A stretch of DNA of 54,352 nucleotides, from NCBI GenBank assembly GCA_030550175.1, contig JAUQPW010000027.1, forward strand, positions 1 to 54,352, read 5' to 3'. This DNA is from a bacterium (lineage in GTDB: Bacteria > Moduliflexota > Moduliflexia > Moduliflexales > JAUQPW01). The position numbers were made by a program, and so were the translations under genes. This document shows, piece after piece, positions 8,892 to 18,790 of the stretch; the first letter of the stretch is position 1, and every line of letters starts with the position of its first letter. The notes under the pieces are model-generated. The model was not told the DNA's origin. It saw nothing but the letters and a program-made list of their open reading frames with translations, and ran no database searches.

Positions 8892-9614
8892 GTGGCAATG
8901 AACCGTAAAGGACAACTGGCTGATCCTACAGACGACAGTGAGGAGGTCTTCCGGATCGAAAGCGGGACGGGCTATGGTGTGTTCCCCCATGTGGTTATGA
9001 TGCTCCTGCTGATTGCTGCAGCGATCGCTGTGGTGGCGTACTTTTCTCCGCTGACCATCGATATCAACTCGCCCGATTTCAATCCGGTTGTGGTGCTAGT
9101 CATATTCCTTGGTCTCGCCGCGGCCGGAGAGGCCATGAAGGCGGTACGTTCGTGGTCCCGCAACCGTAAGGGTGTTTCCGTACTCGAGCTGCGAGATCGC
9201 CCCTATGCGGTGCTTGGGCAGGAGTTGCGGGGTACAATCCGTCTACCAGCAGGCCTGCGACCGTCCGGTCCCTCCGACCTGCTTCTTGAGTGCCTCGAGA
9301 TCGGAGGCTCGACCCCCAAAATTCTGGTAGGCCCGTCGGCGGTGGCAAGAAACGCCGCCGTGGGCTGGAAGTCGCTACAGTCGGTGGAAGCCTTTCAGGT
9401 CCAGCACGGCATCCCGGTGCGCTTTCAACTGCCCACTACCGATCCAGTTACGGACACGAGTATCCGCCGAGGAGTCGTCCAGTGGGAGCTGGAAGTCCGG
9501 ATACCCTGCGAAGGGCAGGACTATAAAGCACGCTTCGTCGTACCGGTGTTTGACCGCGACCCAGAAGAGAACGATACAGAAGAGGCGGAGTGGGACGAGA
9601 CCTCAAGAGAATGA
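8892..9614 (+). CDS. Membrane-anchored arrestin-like beta-sandwich protein, unknown function
   Basis: The product has 240 residues. Two predicted membrane helices lie near the N-terminus (VVMMLLLIAAAIAVVAYF at about 37-54 and VVVLVIFLGLAAAG at about 65-78), joined by a short periplasmic loop. The soluble part (residues about 95-225) shows repeated strand wording (GQELRGTIRLPAG, LLLECLEIGG, WELEVRIPCEGQDYKARF, VVPVF). This resembles the arrestin-like domain that accompanies DUF3592-type membrane proteins. The C-terminus is acidic. GTG 8892 has GGAGGAG about 9 bp upstream; ATG 8898 is an alternative. It is the only gene of its cassette. Function unknown. Confidence 0.65.
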   Translation: MAMNRKGQLADPTDDSEEVFRIESGTGYGVFPHVVMMLLLIAAAIAVVAYFSPLTIDINSPDFNPVVVLVIFLGLAAAGEAMKAVRSWSRNRKGVSVLELRDRPYAVLGQELRGTIRLPAGLRPSGPSDLLLECLEIGGSTPKILVGPSAVARNAAVGWKSLQSVEAFQVQHGIPVRFQLPTTDPVTDTSIRRGVVQWELEVRIPCEGQDYKARFVVPVFDRDPEENDTEEAEWDETSRE

Positions 9615-9770
9615 CGTCTGTCCCCACACCGTGTGCCAAGCGGTAAAAGAAAAGGGGATCTGAAGTCTAACCTATTGCTTCAGACCGACGCAGAATATGC
9701 GGTCGCAGCTGTCGAAGCAAAGCTGTCCGCAAGCAGCCTCTTTAAGCCTGTGTGAGACATGACCTGCGGG
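9615..9770 (+). other. Noncoding spacer with possible attC remnant
   Basis: No gene is seen. At about 9664-9720 a GTCTAAC heptamer is followed by a hairpin (GCTTCAGACCG.../CGGTC...GAAGC). This looks like the first half of an attC without a matching GTTRRRY end. The MITE at 9771 starts shortly after, so an older site may have been damaged. Weak call. Confidence 0.25.
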
Positions 9771-9948
9771 CTAGTACTCTTTCAAATTAATTTTGAAACA
9801 TAGGGTACTTATTTTTTAACTTTATGCGAGCATCGTTTTTGGTAAATTTCCATATGGGATATAGTTTCTTGGGCATGTCTAACTCCTTTCTTGGAGTTAG
9901 TATACCGTATAGTTTTTATGTTTCAAAACTTTTTTGAAAAAGCACTAG
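9771..9948. mobile_element. MITE-like element, 178 bp, 32-bp terminal inverted repeats
   Basis: The arms 9771-9802 and 9917-9948 are inverted repeats matching at 27 of 32 positions (CTAGT.CT.TTTCAAA... inward to GAAACATA). There is no coding capacity. A smaller perfect hairpin (CTAACTCC/GGAGTTAG) lies inside. The outer CTAG is palindromic and could be a 4-bp target duplication. The size and structure fit a nonautonomous element mobilised by an unseen transposase. It sits between the arrestin-like gene and the next attC. Confidence 0.65.
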
Positions 9949-9954
9949 TGACGG

Positions 9955-10016
9955 GGCTAACAACGGCATGCAACGGAAGGTCCGTTGCGCGCCGCCGCTG
10001 AACCGGAGCGTTCAGC
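9955..10016 (+). other. attC site 3 (left array)
   Basis: GGCTAAC at 9955-9961 and GTTCAGC at 10010-10016 (an imperfect GTTRRRY) flank the shared core GCAACGGAAGGTCCGTTGC...CGCCGCTGAACCGGAGC. The similarity to the sites at 2979, 46997 and 53183 supports the call despite the altered right heptamer. Confidence 0.7.
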
Positions 10017-10042
10017 GGTTGTAGGCAGTACGGAGAGTTCCT

Positions 10043-10523
10043 ATGTCGATACAGTCACGCGGACCAAGAAATCAACAAGTCGCTCGTGCTGGCGAGTATT
10101 TTGTTCTTGCCGAATTGAACAAGCGCGGGGCGTTGGCCGTGCCTTTTGCTGGTAATATGCCCAAAATTGATATCATTGGCTTGCAACAGTGACGCAAGTC
10201 GCACGGTTTCCATTCAGGTTAAGACCAAGCATGGCGGTAAGACGTGGCATTCGAGTATCGTTGGCTGCCAGCCAATGTCTCCTAAAGCCGACGAGAATAA
10301 TTTCTGGGTGTTTGTTGATTTGGGTGATACGACTACGTACCCACGCTTCTGGATTGTGCCAGAATGGTGGATAAAGGACAACATCTACAGGACACACCAA
10401 GCATATCTCAACAAACACGGTGGGATACGTCCTGGAAATCCAGATTCGACGCATCACTCTATTGATGAGAGTAAGCTTGACCAGTGGAAAGGTCGCTGGG
10501 ACATCCTGGGTATCTTTAAGTGA
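10043..10523 (+). pseudogene. PD-(D/E)xK nuclease-like cassette protein, one frameshift
   Basis: ATG 10043 (after GGAGAG) reads MSIQSRGPRNQQVARAGEYF, then LAELNKRGALAVPFAG and KIDIIG, reaching TGA near 10190. The continuing sequence in another frame reads DASRTVSIQVKTKHGGKTW to TAA 10523. Together they give about 160 residues with the core D...QVK motif (KIDIIG/SIQVKTK) of PD-(D/E)xK nucleases and a C-terminal FWIVPEWW segment. One base gained or lost near 10180-10190 explains the break. Such small proteins are related to restriction and homing endonucleases. Sole gene of its cassette. Confidence 0.7.
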
Positions 10524-10560
10524 CGAGTTCGCAGTGAAATCTCAATGCTGCAAGGTCGCC

Positions 10561-10627
10561 GCCCAACGGGGTGGCGGGTGAGCCGCGGCCCGCAGGGCCA
10601 TCGGTTCCAGCCGCCACCCTGTTAGAT
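10561..10627 (+). other. attC site 4, distal end of left array
   Basis: GCCCAAC (10561-10567) and GTTAGAT (10621-10627) enclose a long stem (GGGGTGGCGG.../...CCGCCACCC) with an internal hairpin module GCGGCCCGCAGGGCC. The same module occurs in opposite orientation in the attC sites at 46270 and 52046. No attC follows, so this is the last cassette boundary before chromosomal DNA. Confidence 0.8.
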
Positions 10628-11785
10628 GGCAGCATGGAATTCTTCCTTTTCGATATTGAGACGAGCCATTTCTTCGTCAGATACTTTGATGCCTTGTCTA
10701 TAGGTATTTTCATCTAGTCGCGCCAGAATTTTAAGCCCTGTCTTTGTTTTTGTGTTCCCAATTAGATTGACTACGGTCTCTCGGGTAATCAAGGGTTGTC
10801 CCCTCCAATTTTGAGATATATAGCTGAACATCCGATGCTCAATTTTATTCCATTTACTAGTTCCAGGCGGAAAATGACACACGTAAATGACCTTATTCAG
10901 TTCATTGGCCAGCTTCTGTAATTCGACCTTCCATAGCTGTGTCCGGTATCCCTTGCTCCCACCACAATCCCCCGGGATCCGTATCTTATCGGCCTCAGTG
11001 TATAAAGCCTTCCCCATTTTATACCACCAACTTCGAATCGTATTGACGGCAAATTCCGCTGTATCATGACTTATCTCTACACTCACCCATCCCTCATTCT
11101 TGCCAATATCATAAACTCCATAAGGAGAGACTTTTCCAAGCTTCTCATCGGGAAAGTCATGCCCTTCTACCTCTACAGGACAACCTTTTTTACAATATTC
11201 TTTCCCATTATTCTTGTAGTTGCCGATGTTTTCTTTCTTCTTGGTATCGACTGATAAGGTCGGACAATGATCCTTCTGAAACGATTTGACCTTATTGTTG
11301 ATATACTCGAACTGGACATCCCAGTCGGGATGGTTGGCACCTTCTTTAGTCTTTTTATTGGCTTGAAGACTATAGTCAAGCTTTGAAAGAAGACTGCATA
11401 CCGTTCTTTGACTGATCTTATCTTGCTTTGCGGTCAATTCCTCGGCTAATTTGTAAGTGCTCTTGGAAGTCCATCGTAAGGGAGATTCGGGGTCTCCTCA
11501 GGTAACCGGTTCTACTAAAGATTCCAAATCTTGAAGAAGGGTCGGATGTTTATCCTCTAAGCTCTTGCAACCCTCACCCGATTTTCGGATACGATGCCCA
11601 TTTAATCTTTGGGGATCGTCTAATTCTTGAACTCCTTTTCGGATGGTCTTAGGATCGATTCTAGTGGCTTCTGAGACCACGCTCATCCCACCCCAACCAT
11701 AACTCATCGCTTCAGAGGCGGCCCAAACTCGACGACTTCGTTCATTGAGGTAGAAAAAATTCGCTCGAACTTCTCACGAATTATT
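10622..11785 (-). pseudogene. ISAzo13-family transposase, truncated and frameshifted
   Basis: The minus strand carries an ISAzo13 (Rhodopirellula-type) DDE transposase. The N-terminal part (LNERSRRVWAASEAM, GGMSVVSEATRIDPKTIRKG) ends near 11498, and the main part from 11437 holds SVDTKKKE (first Asp), DCGGSKGYRTQLWK (second Asp region) and HFPPGTSKWNKIEHRMFSYI (catalytic Glu). A frameshift separates the parts near 11440-11500, and another is likely in the T-run near 11757. The C-terminus stops at EEFHAAI, where relatives continue for about 10 residues. Its TAA lies inside the attC right heptamer at 10621, so the array boundary cuts the gene end. Confidence 0.8.
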
Positions 11786-11889
11786 TGTATTGACTTTTTC
11801 TTTGAAAGATGTACGTATGTACTATAACACTCCTATGAAAATTAGGAAAGTTATTTTTGCTTAAACCCTTAAAGAGCAAATAGTAAAAA

Positions 11890-11932
11890 GCAATGGGTTA
11901 AACAGACGCTTTGACCCATTGCCCTTTTAAAA
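11890..11932. terminator. Strong hairpin in the spacer between ISAzo13 remnant and TPR gene
   Basis: GCAATGGGT (11890-11898) pairs perfectly with ACCCATTGC (11914-11922), followed on the + strand by CCTTTT. It looks like an intrinsic terminator, but no + strand gene ends directly upstream. The rest of the gene-free stretch 11786-12083 shows only AT-rich sequence. Confidence 0.4.
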
Positions 11933-12083
11933 AAGGAGGTTCTGGGAACTATCAAGGAATAAAGGAATTTTTTCTGAAAGTGGTATTACAAACAACTTGA
12001 AGCTTTTTCTCAGAAGCCTTGGGAGTAAGAAAGTTTTCAACGACCTTCTTGCCGGATTCTGAGGAAGTGATGAGAGGAGATGT

Positions 12084-13733
12084 ATGATGAGATTACGGAA
12101 TGTGTTTTTTATTGGGATTATCATGGTTTTATTGACTGCCTGGATAGTTACAGCGCAGGCAGGCAGGGAGCAGGCGAGTGGTATATCGCAAAAGCTCGGT
12201 ACCGTGCAATTTCCTGTCTCCTGTACTCCCGAGGCCCAGACTGAGTTCAACCGTGCTGTAGCCCTGCTACATTCCTTCTGGTTTGCCCCGGCCATCAAAA
12301 GCTTCACCACAGTCACCGAACTCGACCCCACCTGTACCATGGGTCACTGGGGCGTTGCCATGAGCATACTGGGTAATCCCTTTGCCTGGCCACCTCCATC
12401 CAAGGCACTCAACGAGGGGGCAGCTGCGGTCGAGAAGGCCAAAGCCATAGGAGCGAAAACTCCACGGGAACAGGCCTACATTGAAGCCATTGCGGTTTTC
12501 TACAAGGATGCCGGGACGGTGGATCATCGTACACGTGCTTTGGCCTACGAGAAGGCTATGGAACAGCTTGCCCGTCAATATTCTGAGGATCGAGAGGCCA
12601 CCATCTTCTATGCCCTGGCTCTAAATGCAACTGCACTGCCCACCGATAAGACCTATACCAACCAGCTCAAGGCAGCTTCTATGCTGGAGAAAATATTCGT
12701 GGAACAGCCTGATCATCCCGGTGTGGCCCATTATCTCATCCATAGCTATGACTATCCCCCCCTTGCGCAACGGGGTCTGGACGCAGCTCGTCGTTATGGA
12801 AGTATTGCCCCTTCGGCCCCCCATGCGCTTCATATGCCTTCCCACATCTTTACGCGCCTGGGGTTATGGCAGGAATCCATTGATACGAATCGCGCTTCCA
12901 CCGAAGCTGCTAAAGATGAACTCCTTGAGACGTATCGGCAAGGTATTGGCTCCTACAATGCATTACATGCCATGGACTACATGATGTATGGCTATTTGCA
13001 GACGAGTCAGGATCGAGAAGCCAAACGGATTCTGGACGAAATCAAAGCTATCGATAAACTGGATGTGGAGAACTTTGCCGCGGCCTATGCCTTTGCCGCC
13101 ATACCCGCCCGTTATGCCCTTGAACGAGGTCGTTGGGCCGAAGCCGCAGCACTGACGTTACATCCCCGTGATCTGGCCTGGGACCGCTTCCCGCAGGCGG
13201 AATCCGGGTTGGTATTTGCCCGAGGTTTGGGAGCAGCCCGTAGTGGTGAGGTTGCTGCTGCCCGCAAGGATCTAGACCGTCTCCAGGCTTTGCGTGAAGC
13301 CATGCTTGCGGCTAAGCAGAACTATTGGGCGGAGCAGACCGAGATTCAGCACCGTATAGTGGCTGCCTGGATAGCCCGTGCCGAAGGGAAGAACCAGGAG
13401 GCCCTGGAACTCATGCGAGCAGCTGCCGACCTGGAAGACTCGACTGAAAAACACCCCGTCACACCGGGTCCCCTTGCGCCAGCCCGTGAGCTGTTAGGTG
13501 AGATGTTACTTGAACTCAACGACCCAGGGCAGGCTCTGAAGGCATTCGAGGCTTCACACCGCACAGAACCCAACCGCTTTAGAGGTTTGTATAATACGGC
13601 ACAGGCCGCTAGGTTAACTGGTAAGCAGGAGAAAGCACGTAGGTACTATGAGCAGCTTATTGCTCTGAGCGAAAAGGCGGATAGCGAGCGTCCCGAGTTG
13701 AAGGAGGCCAAGGCCTTTCTGGCGCAGAAGTAA
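12084..13733 (+). CDS. Exported tetratricopeptide-repeat protein
   Basis: The product has 549 residues and a signal peptide or membrane anchor (VFFIGIIMVLLTAWIVTAQA, residues 6-25), so it acts outside the cytoplasm. Helical TPR-like repeats run through most of it: FNRAVALLHSFWFAPAIKSF at about 54, a region around GVAHYLIHSYDYPPLAQRG at 218, and C-terminal AFEASHRTEPNRFRGLYNTA followed by AAQAARLTGKQEKARRYYEQ-type helices. The HYLIHSYD and HALHMPSHIF segments are conserved in a family of secreted TPR proteins of unknown role. The start ATG 12084 lies after GAGAGGAG. It stands alone, with a hairpin terminator downstream. Probably a protein-interaction scaffold. Confidence 0.7.
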   Translation: MMRLRNVFFIGIIMVLLTAWIVTAQAGREQASGISQKLGTVQFPVSCTPEAQTEFNRAVALLHSFWFAPAIKSFTTVTELDPTCTMGHWGVAMSILGNPFAWPPPSKALNEGAAAVEKAKAIGAKTPREQAYIEAIAVFYKDAGTVDHRTRALAYEKAMEQLARQYSEDREATIFYALALNATALPTDKTYTNQLKAASMLEKIFVEQPDHPGVAHYLIHSYDYPPLAQRGLDAARRYGSIAPSAPHALHMPSHIFTRLGLWQESIDTNRASTEAAKDELLETYRQGIGSYNALHAMDYMMYGYLQTSQDREAKRILDEIKAIDKLDVENFAAAYAFAAIPARYALERGRWAEAAALTLHPRDLAWDRFPQAESGLVFARGLGAARSGEVAAARKDLDRLQALREAMLAAKQNYWAEQTEIQHRIVAAWIARAEGKNQEALELMRAAADLEDSTEKHPVTPGPLAPARELLGEMLLELNDPGQALKAFEASHRTEPNRFRGLYNTAQAARLTGKQEKARRYYEQLIALSEKADSERPELKEAKAFLAQK

Positions 13734-13845
13734 ACCTATCCTTTCATACCTTGCGCGGTGGTACTTAATTAAGTTAAGGATGGAAAATTTTTCCCGAACT
13801 ATGGGAAACCCTTTGATTTATTAACGGTTACGAACCCGGCATATC

Positions 13846-13884
13846 AAAAAGAAAAGGCCACTTTGAGATAAAGTGGTTATTTTA
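13846..13884. terminator. Bidirectional intrinsic terminator
   Basis: The stem CCACTTT/AAAGTGG (13858-13876) has a GAGAT loop. T-rich sequence follows on the + strand (TTATTTT, serving the TPR gene) and on the minus strand (CCTTTTCTTTTT, serving tRNA-Arg). Confidence 0.7.
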
Positions 13885-13889
13885 AAATC

Positions 13890-13967
13890 TGGTGCGCCTG
13901 AGAGGACTCGAACCTCCGACCTAGGGATTAGGAATCCCTCGCTCTATCCAAACTGAGCTACAGGCGC
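13890..13967 (-). tRNA. tRNA-Arg (anticodon CCU), CCA encoded
   Basis: The minus strand folds as a cloverleaf. The acceptor stem GCGCCTG pairs with CAGGCGC, followed by A and genomic CCA. The D-arm is AGCTCAGTTTGGATAGAGC, the anticodon stem-loop AGGGA-TTCCTAA-TCCCT gives anticodon CCT, and the T-arm contains GGTTCGAGTCC. It reads AGG codons. It sits downstream of apt on the same strand. Confidence 0.95.
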
Positions 13968-13994
13968 ATGGGGAAAAGAAAAAAGGGAAAGCTT

Positions 13995-14513
13995 TTATGA
14001 ATACTTTATCAGGGAAAAAACTTCATAGTCTTTTAACCGTTCTCGACCCTTTAAAAATTCTAATTCGATTAAAAAAGCCAAGCCTACAATATTGCAATCG
14101 AATTTCTTGACCAGATCGGTCACACCCTTTACAGTTCCTCCAGTTGCCAGGAGATCATCGGCAATGAGAATATTTTGCCCGGGTTTAATGGCATCGGCAT
14201 GAATCTCCAGGGAATCTGTTCCGTACTCTAATTCATACATAACTTTATGGGTATTATAGGGAAGTTTACCCGGTTTACGGATTAAAATCACACCGGCCCC
14301 CAGCTTATAGGCCAGGGCCGCTCCCATGATAAAGCCCCGGGCTTCTACCCCTACCACGACATCCACTTTTTTATCTATAAACCGATCTCCTATGGCGTCG
14401 ATAGCTTTTTTGAAAGCCTTACCATCACTGAGTAAAGGGGTTATATCTCTAAATAAAACTCCTTTCTTGGGAAAATCGGGTATATCCCGTATAAGCTTTT
14501 TTAATTCTTCCAC
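13995..14513 (-). CDS. apt: Adenine phosphoribosyltransferase
   Basis: The product has 172 residues, the usual length. It makes AMP from adenine and PRPP in purine salvage. Landmarks are FPKKGVLFRDITPLL near the N-terminus, VVGVEARGFIMGAALA (adenine site), RKPGKLPY, and the PRPP loop ILIADDLLATGGT. GTG is the likely start with a weak Shine-Dalgarno. It follows rlmH on the minus strand at the end of the rplU-obgE gene string. Confidence 0.95.
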   Translation of the reverse strand: MEELKKLIRDIPDFPKKGVLFRDITPLLSDGKAFKKAIDAIGDRFIDKKVDVVVGVEARGFIMGAALAYKLGAGVILIRKPGKLPYNTHKVMYELEYGTDSLEIHADAIKPGQNILIADDLLATGGTVKGVTDLVKKFDCNIVGLAFLIELEFLKGRERLKDYEVFSLIKYS

Positions 14514-14607
14514 CCTGATCTAATAGGGGAGTAGGGGAATATGAGAGAACCTTTAACCCTCCCCTACACCCCTACACCTCTATGTTTTTTATCTACCCAC
14601 CTTGCTT

Positions 14608-15081
14608 TTAGTCTTTGTGATAGGGTTCTCCTTTAAGGATGGTAAAAGCTCGATAAAGCTGCTCCAACAATATAAGACGGCTCAATTGGTGCGTAAAAGT
14701 CATTTTTGAAAGGGACAACACCATAAAAGCTTTCTTTAAAATGGAGTCTGCCACTCCCAGGGTGCCTCCAATGACAAATTGTATAACCCGGGTACCCTGC
14801 ATCTGCTGACGTTGAAGGAATTCGGCCAGCATTTTAGAGGAAAAACTCTGACCGCCCTCATCCAGGACAATTACAATTCCATCCGACAAAAAAGTTTTTT
14901 CGATCCGCTGGGCTTCACGTTTCTTAATTAACTCCTCGGAGAAGGGACTTAAAATTTTTTCATCCTTCACTTCAATGTATTCTACGTCGGTATAATGTTT
15001 CAACCTTCCAAGATAATCCTCAATACCCTGCCGGATATAGCGTTCTTTAACTTTGCCTACACAGATTATTCGAATCTTCAC
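14608..15081 (-). CDS. rlmH: 23S rRNA (pseudouridine1915-N3)-methyltransferase
   Basis: About 157 residues from GTG 15081, reading VKIRIICVGKVKERYIRQG. A longer upstream extension is possible but matches nothing known in the family. RlmH methylates pseudouridine 1915 in helix 69 with SAM. The knotted SPOUT fold shows as LDEGGQSFSSKMLAEFL, FVIGGTLGV and the C-terminus LEQLYRAFTILKGEPYHKD, all family hallmarks. It follows rsfS, the common genomic pairing. Confidence 0.95.
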   Translation of the reverse strand: MKIRIICVGKVKERYIRQGIEDYLGRLKHYTDVEYIEVKDEKILSPFSEELIKKREAQRIEKTFLSDGIVIVLDEGGQSFSSKMLAEFLQRQQMQGTRVIQFVIGGTLGVADSILKKAFMVLSLSKMTFTHQLSRLILLEQLYRAFTILKGEPYHKD

Positions 15082-15132
15082 GCTTACCCTGCTTGCCGGC
15101 AAGCCGGTCGAAGGAACAGAATCCTTGAAAGG

Positions 15133-16607
<1,475 letters not shown>

Positions 16608-16666
16608 TTAGTAAAGGGGGATTAAGAAAATATTCTGAAATTTTTACAGATATAAGAAAACAAATT

Positions 16667-16963
16667 TTAATTTACCGTAGAAGCGGCTTCTACCGATTTT
16701 ACAGCCTGCTCAACGGGATAAACGCTGGCATAATGTCTTTTCTTGCCCTTGTATTCATAGGCTACTATCCCATCAATTCGGGCATATAGGGTAAAATCTC
16801 GGCCCATGCCCACGTTCTTACCGGGTTTGATTTTACTTCCAACCTGACGAACCAGAATCGTTCCTCCCGAAACATACTCCCCGGCATATCGCTTAACCCC
16901 ACGATATTGAGGATTACTATCCCTTCCATTTCGGGAACTACCTCCGGCTTTTTTATGTGCCAT
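16667..16963 (-). CDS. rpmA: 50S ribosomal protein L27
   Basis: The product has 98 residues. The N-terminus [19 protein letters not shown] is the segment reaching the peptidyl transferase centre, with no extra cleavable leader. The core reads [19 protein letters not shown], then [14 protein letters not shown]. Its length is slightly long at the C-terminus. Lies between rplU and obgE, separated from each by noncoding spacers. Confidence 0.97.
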   Translation of the reverse strand: MAHKKAGGSSRNGRDSNPQYRGVKRYAGEYVSGGTILVRQVGSKIKPGKNVGMGRDFTLYARIDGIVAYEYKGKKRHYASVYPVEQAVKSVEAASTVN

Positions 16964-16973
16964 AACCCTCGTA

Positions 16974-17048
16974 CGGTCTAATACCTAATACGTAATACGT
17001 AAAAACCTTCCCGGTACAGGAAAGTTTTACCCATTACGAATTACGTAT
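16974..17048. repeat. Imperfect inverted repeat between rplU and rpmA
   Basis: TACGTAATACGTAAAAACC at about 16988 is complementary to GGAAAGTTTTACCC...ATTACG...TACGTA near 17022-17048. The hairpin fills the whole spacer. It may attenuate transcription or be an interspersed palindromic repeat. Confidence 0.5.
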
Positions 17049-17359
17049 TACACGGTGATTTCCTTAATACGTAAGGCGGTATACCACTGCCGGTGACCTT
17101 TTTTCCGCCGGTAGTTTTTCCGCCGTTTATATTTAAAAACAATAATTTTTTCCCCTTTTTTATGCTCCAAAACTTCCCCGATCACCCGTACCTTATCCAG
17201 ATAAGGACGTCCGATCAGGGTTCCATCCTCTTTCTGAACCATTAGAACCTTCTCAAATTGCACTTCAGAACCTGGATTCGAATCTAATTTCTCTACTTTA
17301 ATCAGTTCTCCTGGAGAGACTTTATACTGCTTCCCCCCGGTTTCAATTACAGCGTACAC
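17048..17359 (-). CDS. rplU: 50S ribosomal protein L21
   Basis: The product has 103 residues with motif MYAVIETGGKQYKVSPGE and the C-terminus YKRRKNYRRKKGHRQ, typical bL21. GTG 17359 follows GGAGG. First gene of the minus-strand ribosomal/obgE string. Confidence 0.97.
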   Translation of the reverse strand: MYAVIETGGKQYKVSPGELIKVEKLDSNPGSEVQFEKVLMVQKEDGTLIGRPYLDKVRVIGEVLEHKKGEKIIVFKYKRRKNYRRKKGHRQWYTALRIKEITV

Positions 17360-17380
17360 GGTTCTTTTACCTCCGTAAAT

Positions 17381-17410
17381 AGTATAACATAAGTTTTTCT
17401 ATTTATACAA
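17381..17410 (-). promoter_or_regulatory. Putative sigma70 promoter for rplU
   Basis: On the minus strand TTGTAT (17410-17405) is followed after 18 bp by TATACT (17386-17381), about 20 bp before the start codon's GGAGG. The short leader would leave little room for other control. Confidence 0.45.
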
Positions 17411-17638
17411 TATGGATATGGATAAAGTAATTTATGGCACCAGGACCCTGAGTGTCAAGAATTAATGACGGTGATATAACTTTTTATCTTTAACCCGTTG
17501 GATAGACGCATACTCCTTTACCTCCTGGAAAGGAAGGAAGAGATCTTGACAACGCTAGAACCATAACTCATCTTAATACCATACCGTTTCCAATAAGGTT
17601 TGGGGGAGGGAGCCATTGGCTAAAGGAAGGAAAATCTT

Positions 17639-18652
17639 ATGAATCTTTCACCGAATGATATTATCCGTATGTTTCAGGGCTACCAGATAACCTCCATTTT
17701 GAAAACGGGGATTGAGTTGGGTATTTTCGATTATCTTGCAAAAGGGGCTGCAGATGCTTCCTCCGTTGCTACGACGATAAGTGCCAGTGAGCGGGGTACA
17801 CGAATTCTCCTGGATGCCTTGGGGGCCTTGGGAGTACTGGAAAGTCAAACAGGGTTTTACCGTTTGACTCCTGTTGCAGACACCCACCTTGTTAAAGGCC
17901 GGCCGGCTTATCTGGGTGATCTGGCGAATATCTTGGTGAGTAAACACTTCTGGGAAAGGTACAGGCAATTACCGGAAGCCGTACGCCGGGGTGGAACGAT
18001 TAGGGAGGACCATGCAGAAACTCCGGGACATCCTTTTTGGGAGGATTTTGCTGCCTATAGCTCGGTGGTTGCAAGTCAGGCCAGTGAAATATTGGCTAAC
18101 ATTTTAGCCCCCTGGGCTTCTTCGCATCAATCCCTTGAAGTATTGGACGTAGCCTGTGGCACTGGACTTTATGGATATACCCTTGCGAAACAACAACCCC
18201 ATGCCCGGGTGTGGTCCCTGGATTGGCCCAACGTTCTGTCCATCACCCGGAACTACGCCGAACGGCTTGGGATTCTCGATCGGGTCCAGTTTATCGAGGG
18301 GAATATGTTTGAAGTTCCCTTACAGGGTCCCTATGACCTCATCCTGGTAAGCCACGTTTTCCATCACTTCTCACAGGATCGCTGCATCCAATTGCTCCGT
18401 CGTTTTGCAGAGGCTCTTAAACCGGACGGACGAATAGCTATCCATGACTTTGTACCCGGAGAAGCATCCCCTGCGGTAGAGGCTTTCTCACGCCTCTTCT
18501 CGGTGCTTATGCTGGTGTGGACCCGCGAAGGTGAAGCCCATTCCCTTGATTCTTATCGACAAATGTTAACGGCAACCGGCTTCACTTCCCCCTTTGTCTT
18601 TGATTCAGAAGCCATCACCAGCCGAATTCTTATCGCAGATCGAGTTCTTTAA
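17639..18652 (+). CDS. SAM-dependent O-methyltransferase, HIOMT-like
   Basis: The product has 337 residues. An N-terminal winged-helix dimerisation domain (GYQITSILKTGIELGIFDYL at about 14-33, then SERGTRILLDALGALGVLE) precedes a class I methyltransferase fold. SAM-binding motif I is VLDVACGTGLYGY and the post-core strand is DLILVSHVFHHFS. This is the plant caffeate/hydroxyindole O-methyltransferase type also used in bacterial secondary metabolism. The substrate cannot be told. The SDR gene follows on the same strand after a 138-bp gap. Confidence 0.85.
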   Translation: MNLSPNDIIRMFQGYQITSILKTGIELGIFDYLAKGAADASSVATTISASERGTRILLDALGALGVLESQTGFYRLTPVADTHLVKGRPAYLGDLANILVSKHFWERYRQLPEAVRRGGTIREDHAETPGHPFWEDFAAYSSVVASQASEILANILAPWASSHQSLEVLDVACGTGLYGYTLAKQQPHARVWSLDWPNVLSITRNYAERLGILDRVQFIEGNMFEVPLQGPYDLILVSHVFHHFSQDRCIQLLRRFAEALKPDGRIAIHDFVPGEASPAVEAFSRLFSVLMLVWTREGEAHSLDSYRQMLTATGFTSPFVFDSEAITSRILIADRVL

Positions 18653-18734
18653 AGATCATCGCCACTTACGTTCAAGATCCCGGAAAGTAAATCCGGGAGA
18701 GGAAGTTAATCGATCCTTTATCCTTAATTTAAGG

Positions 18735-18780
18735 GGTCAGAAGTCAGGAACTGGAAAACTCTGAATTCTGACTCCTGACC
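18735..18780. repeat. Inverted repeat ahead of the SDR gene
   Basis: GGTCAGAAGTCAG (18735-18747) pairs with CTGACTCCTGACC (18768-18780) with one mismatch. It lies 10 bp before the SDR start codon, where no clear ribosome binding site is seen, so a hairpin in the mRNA could affect initiation. It could also terminate the preceding gene. Confidence 0.5.
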
Positions 18781-18790
18781 TCTGAATTCA

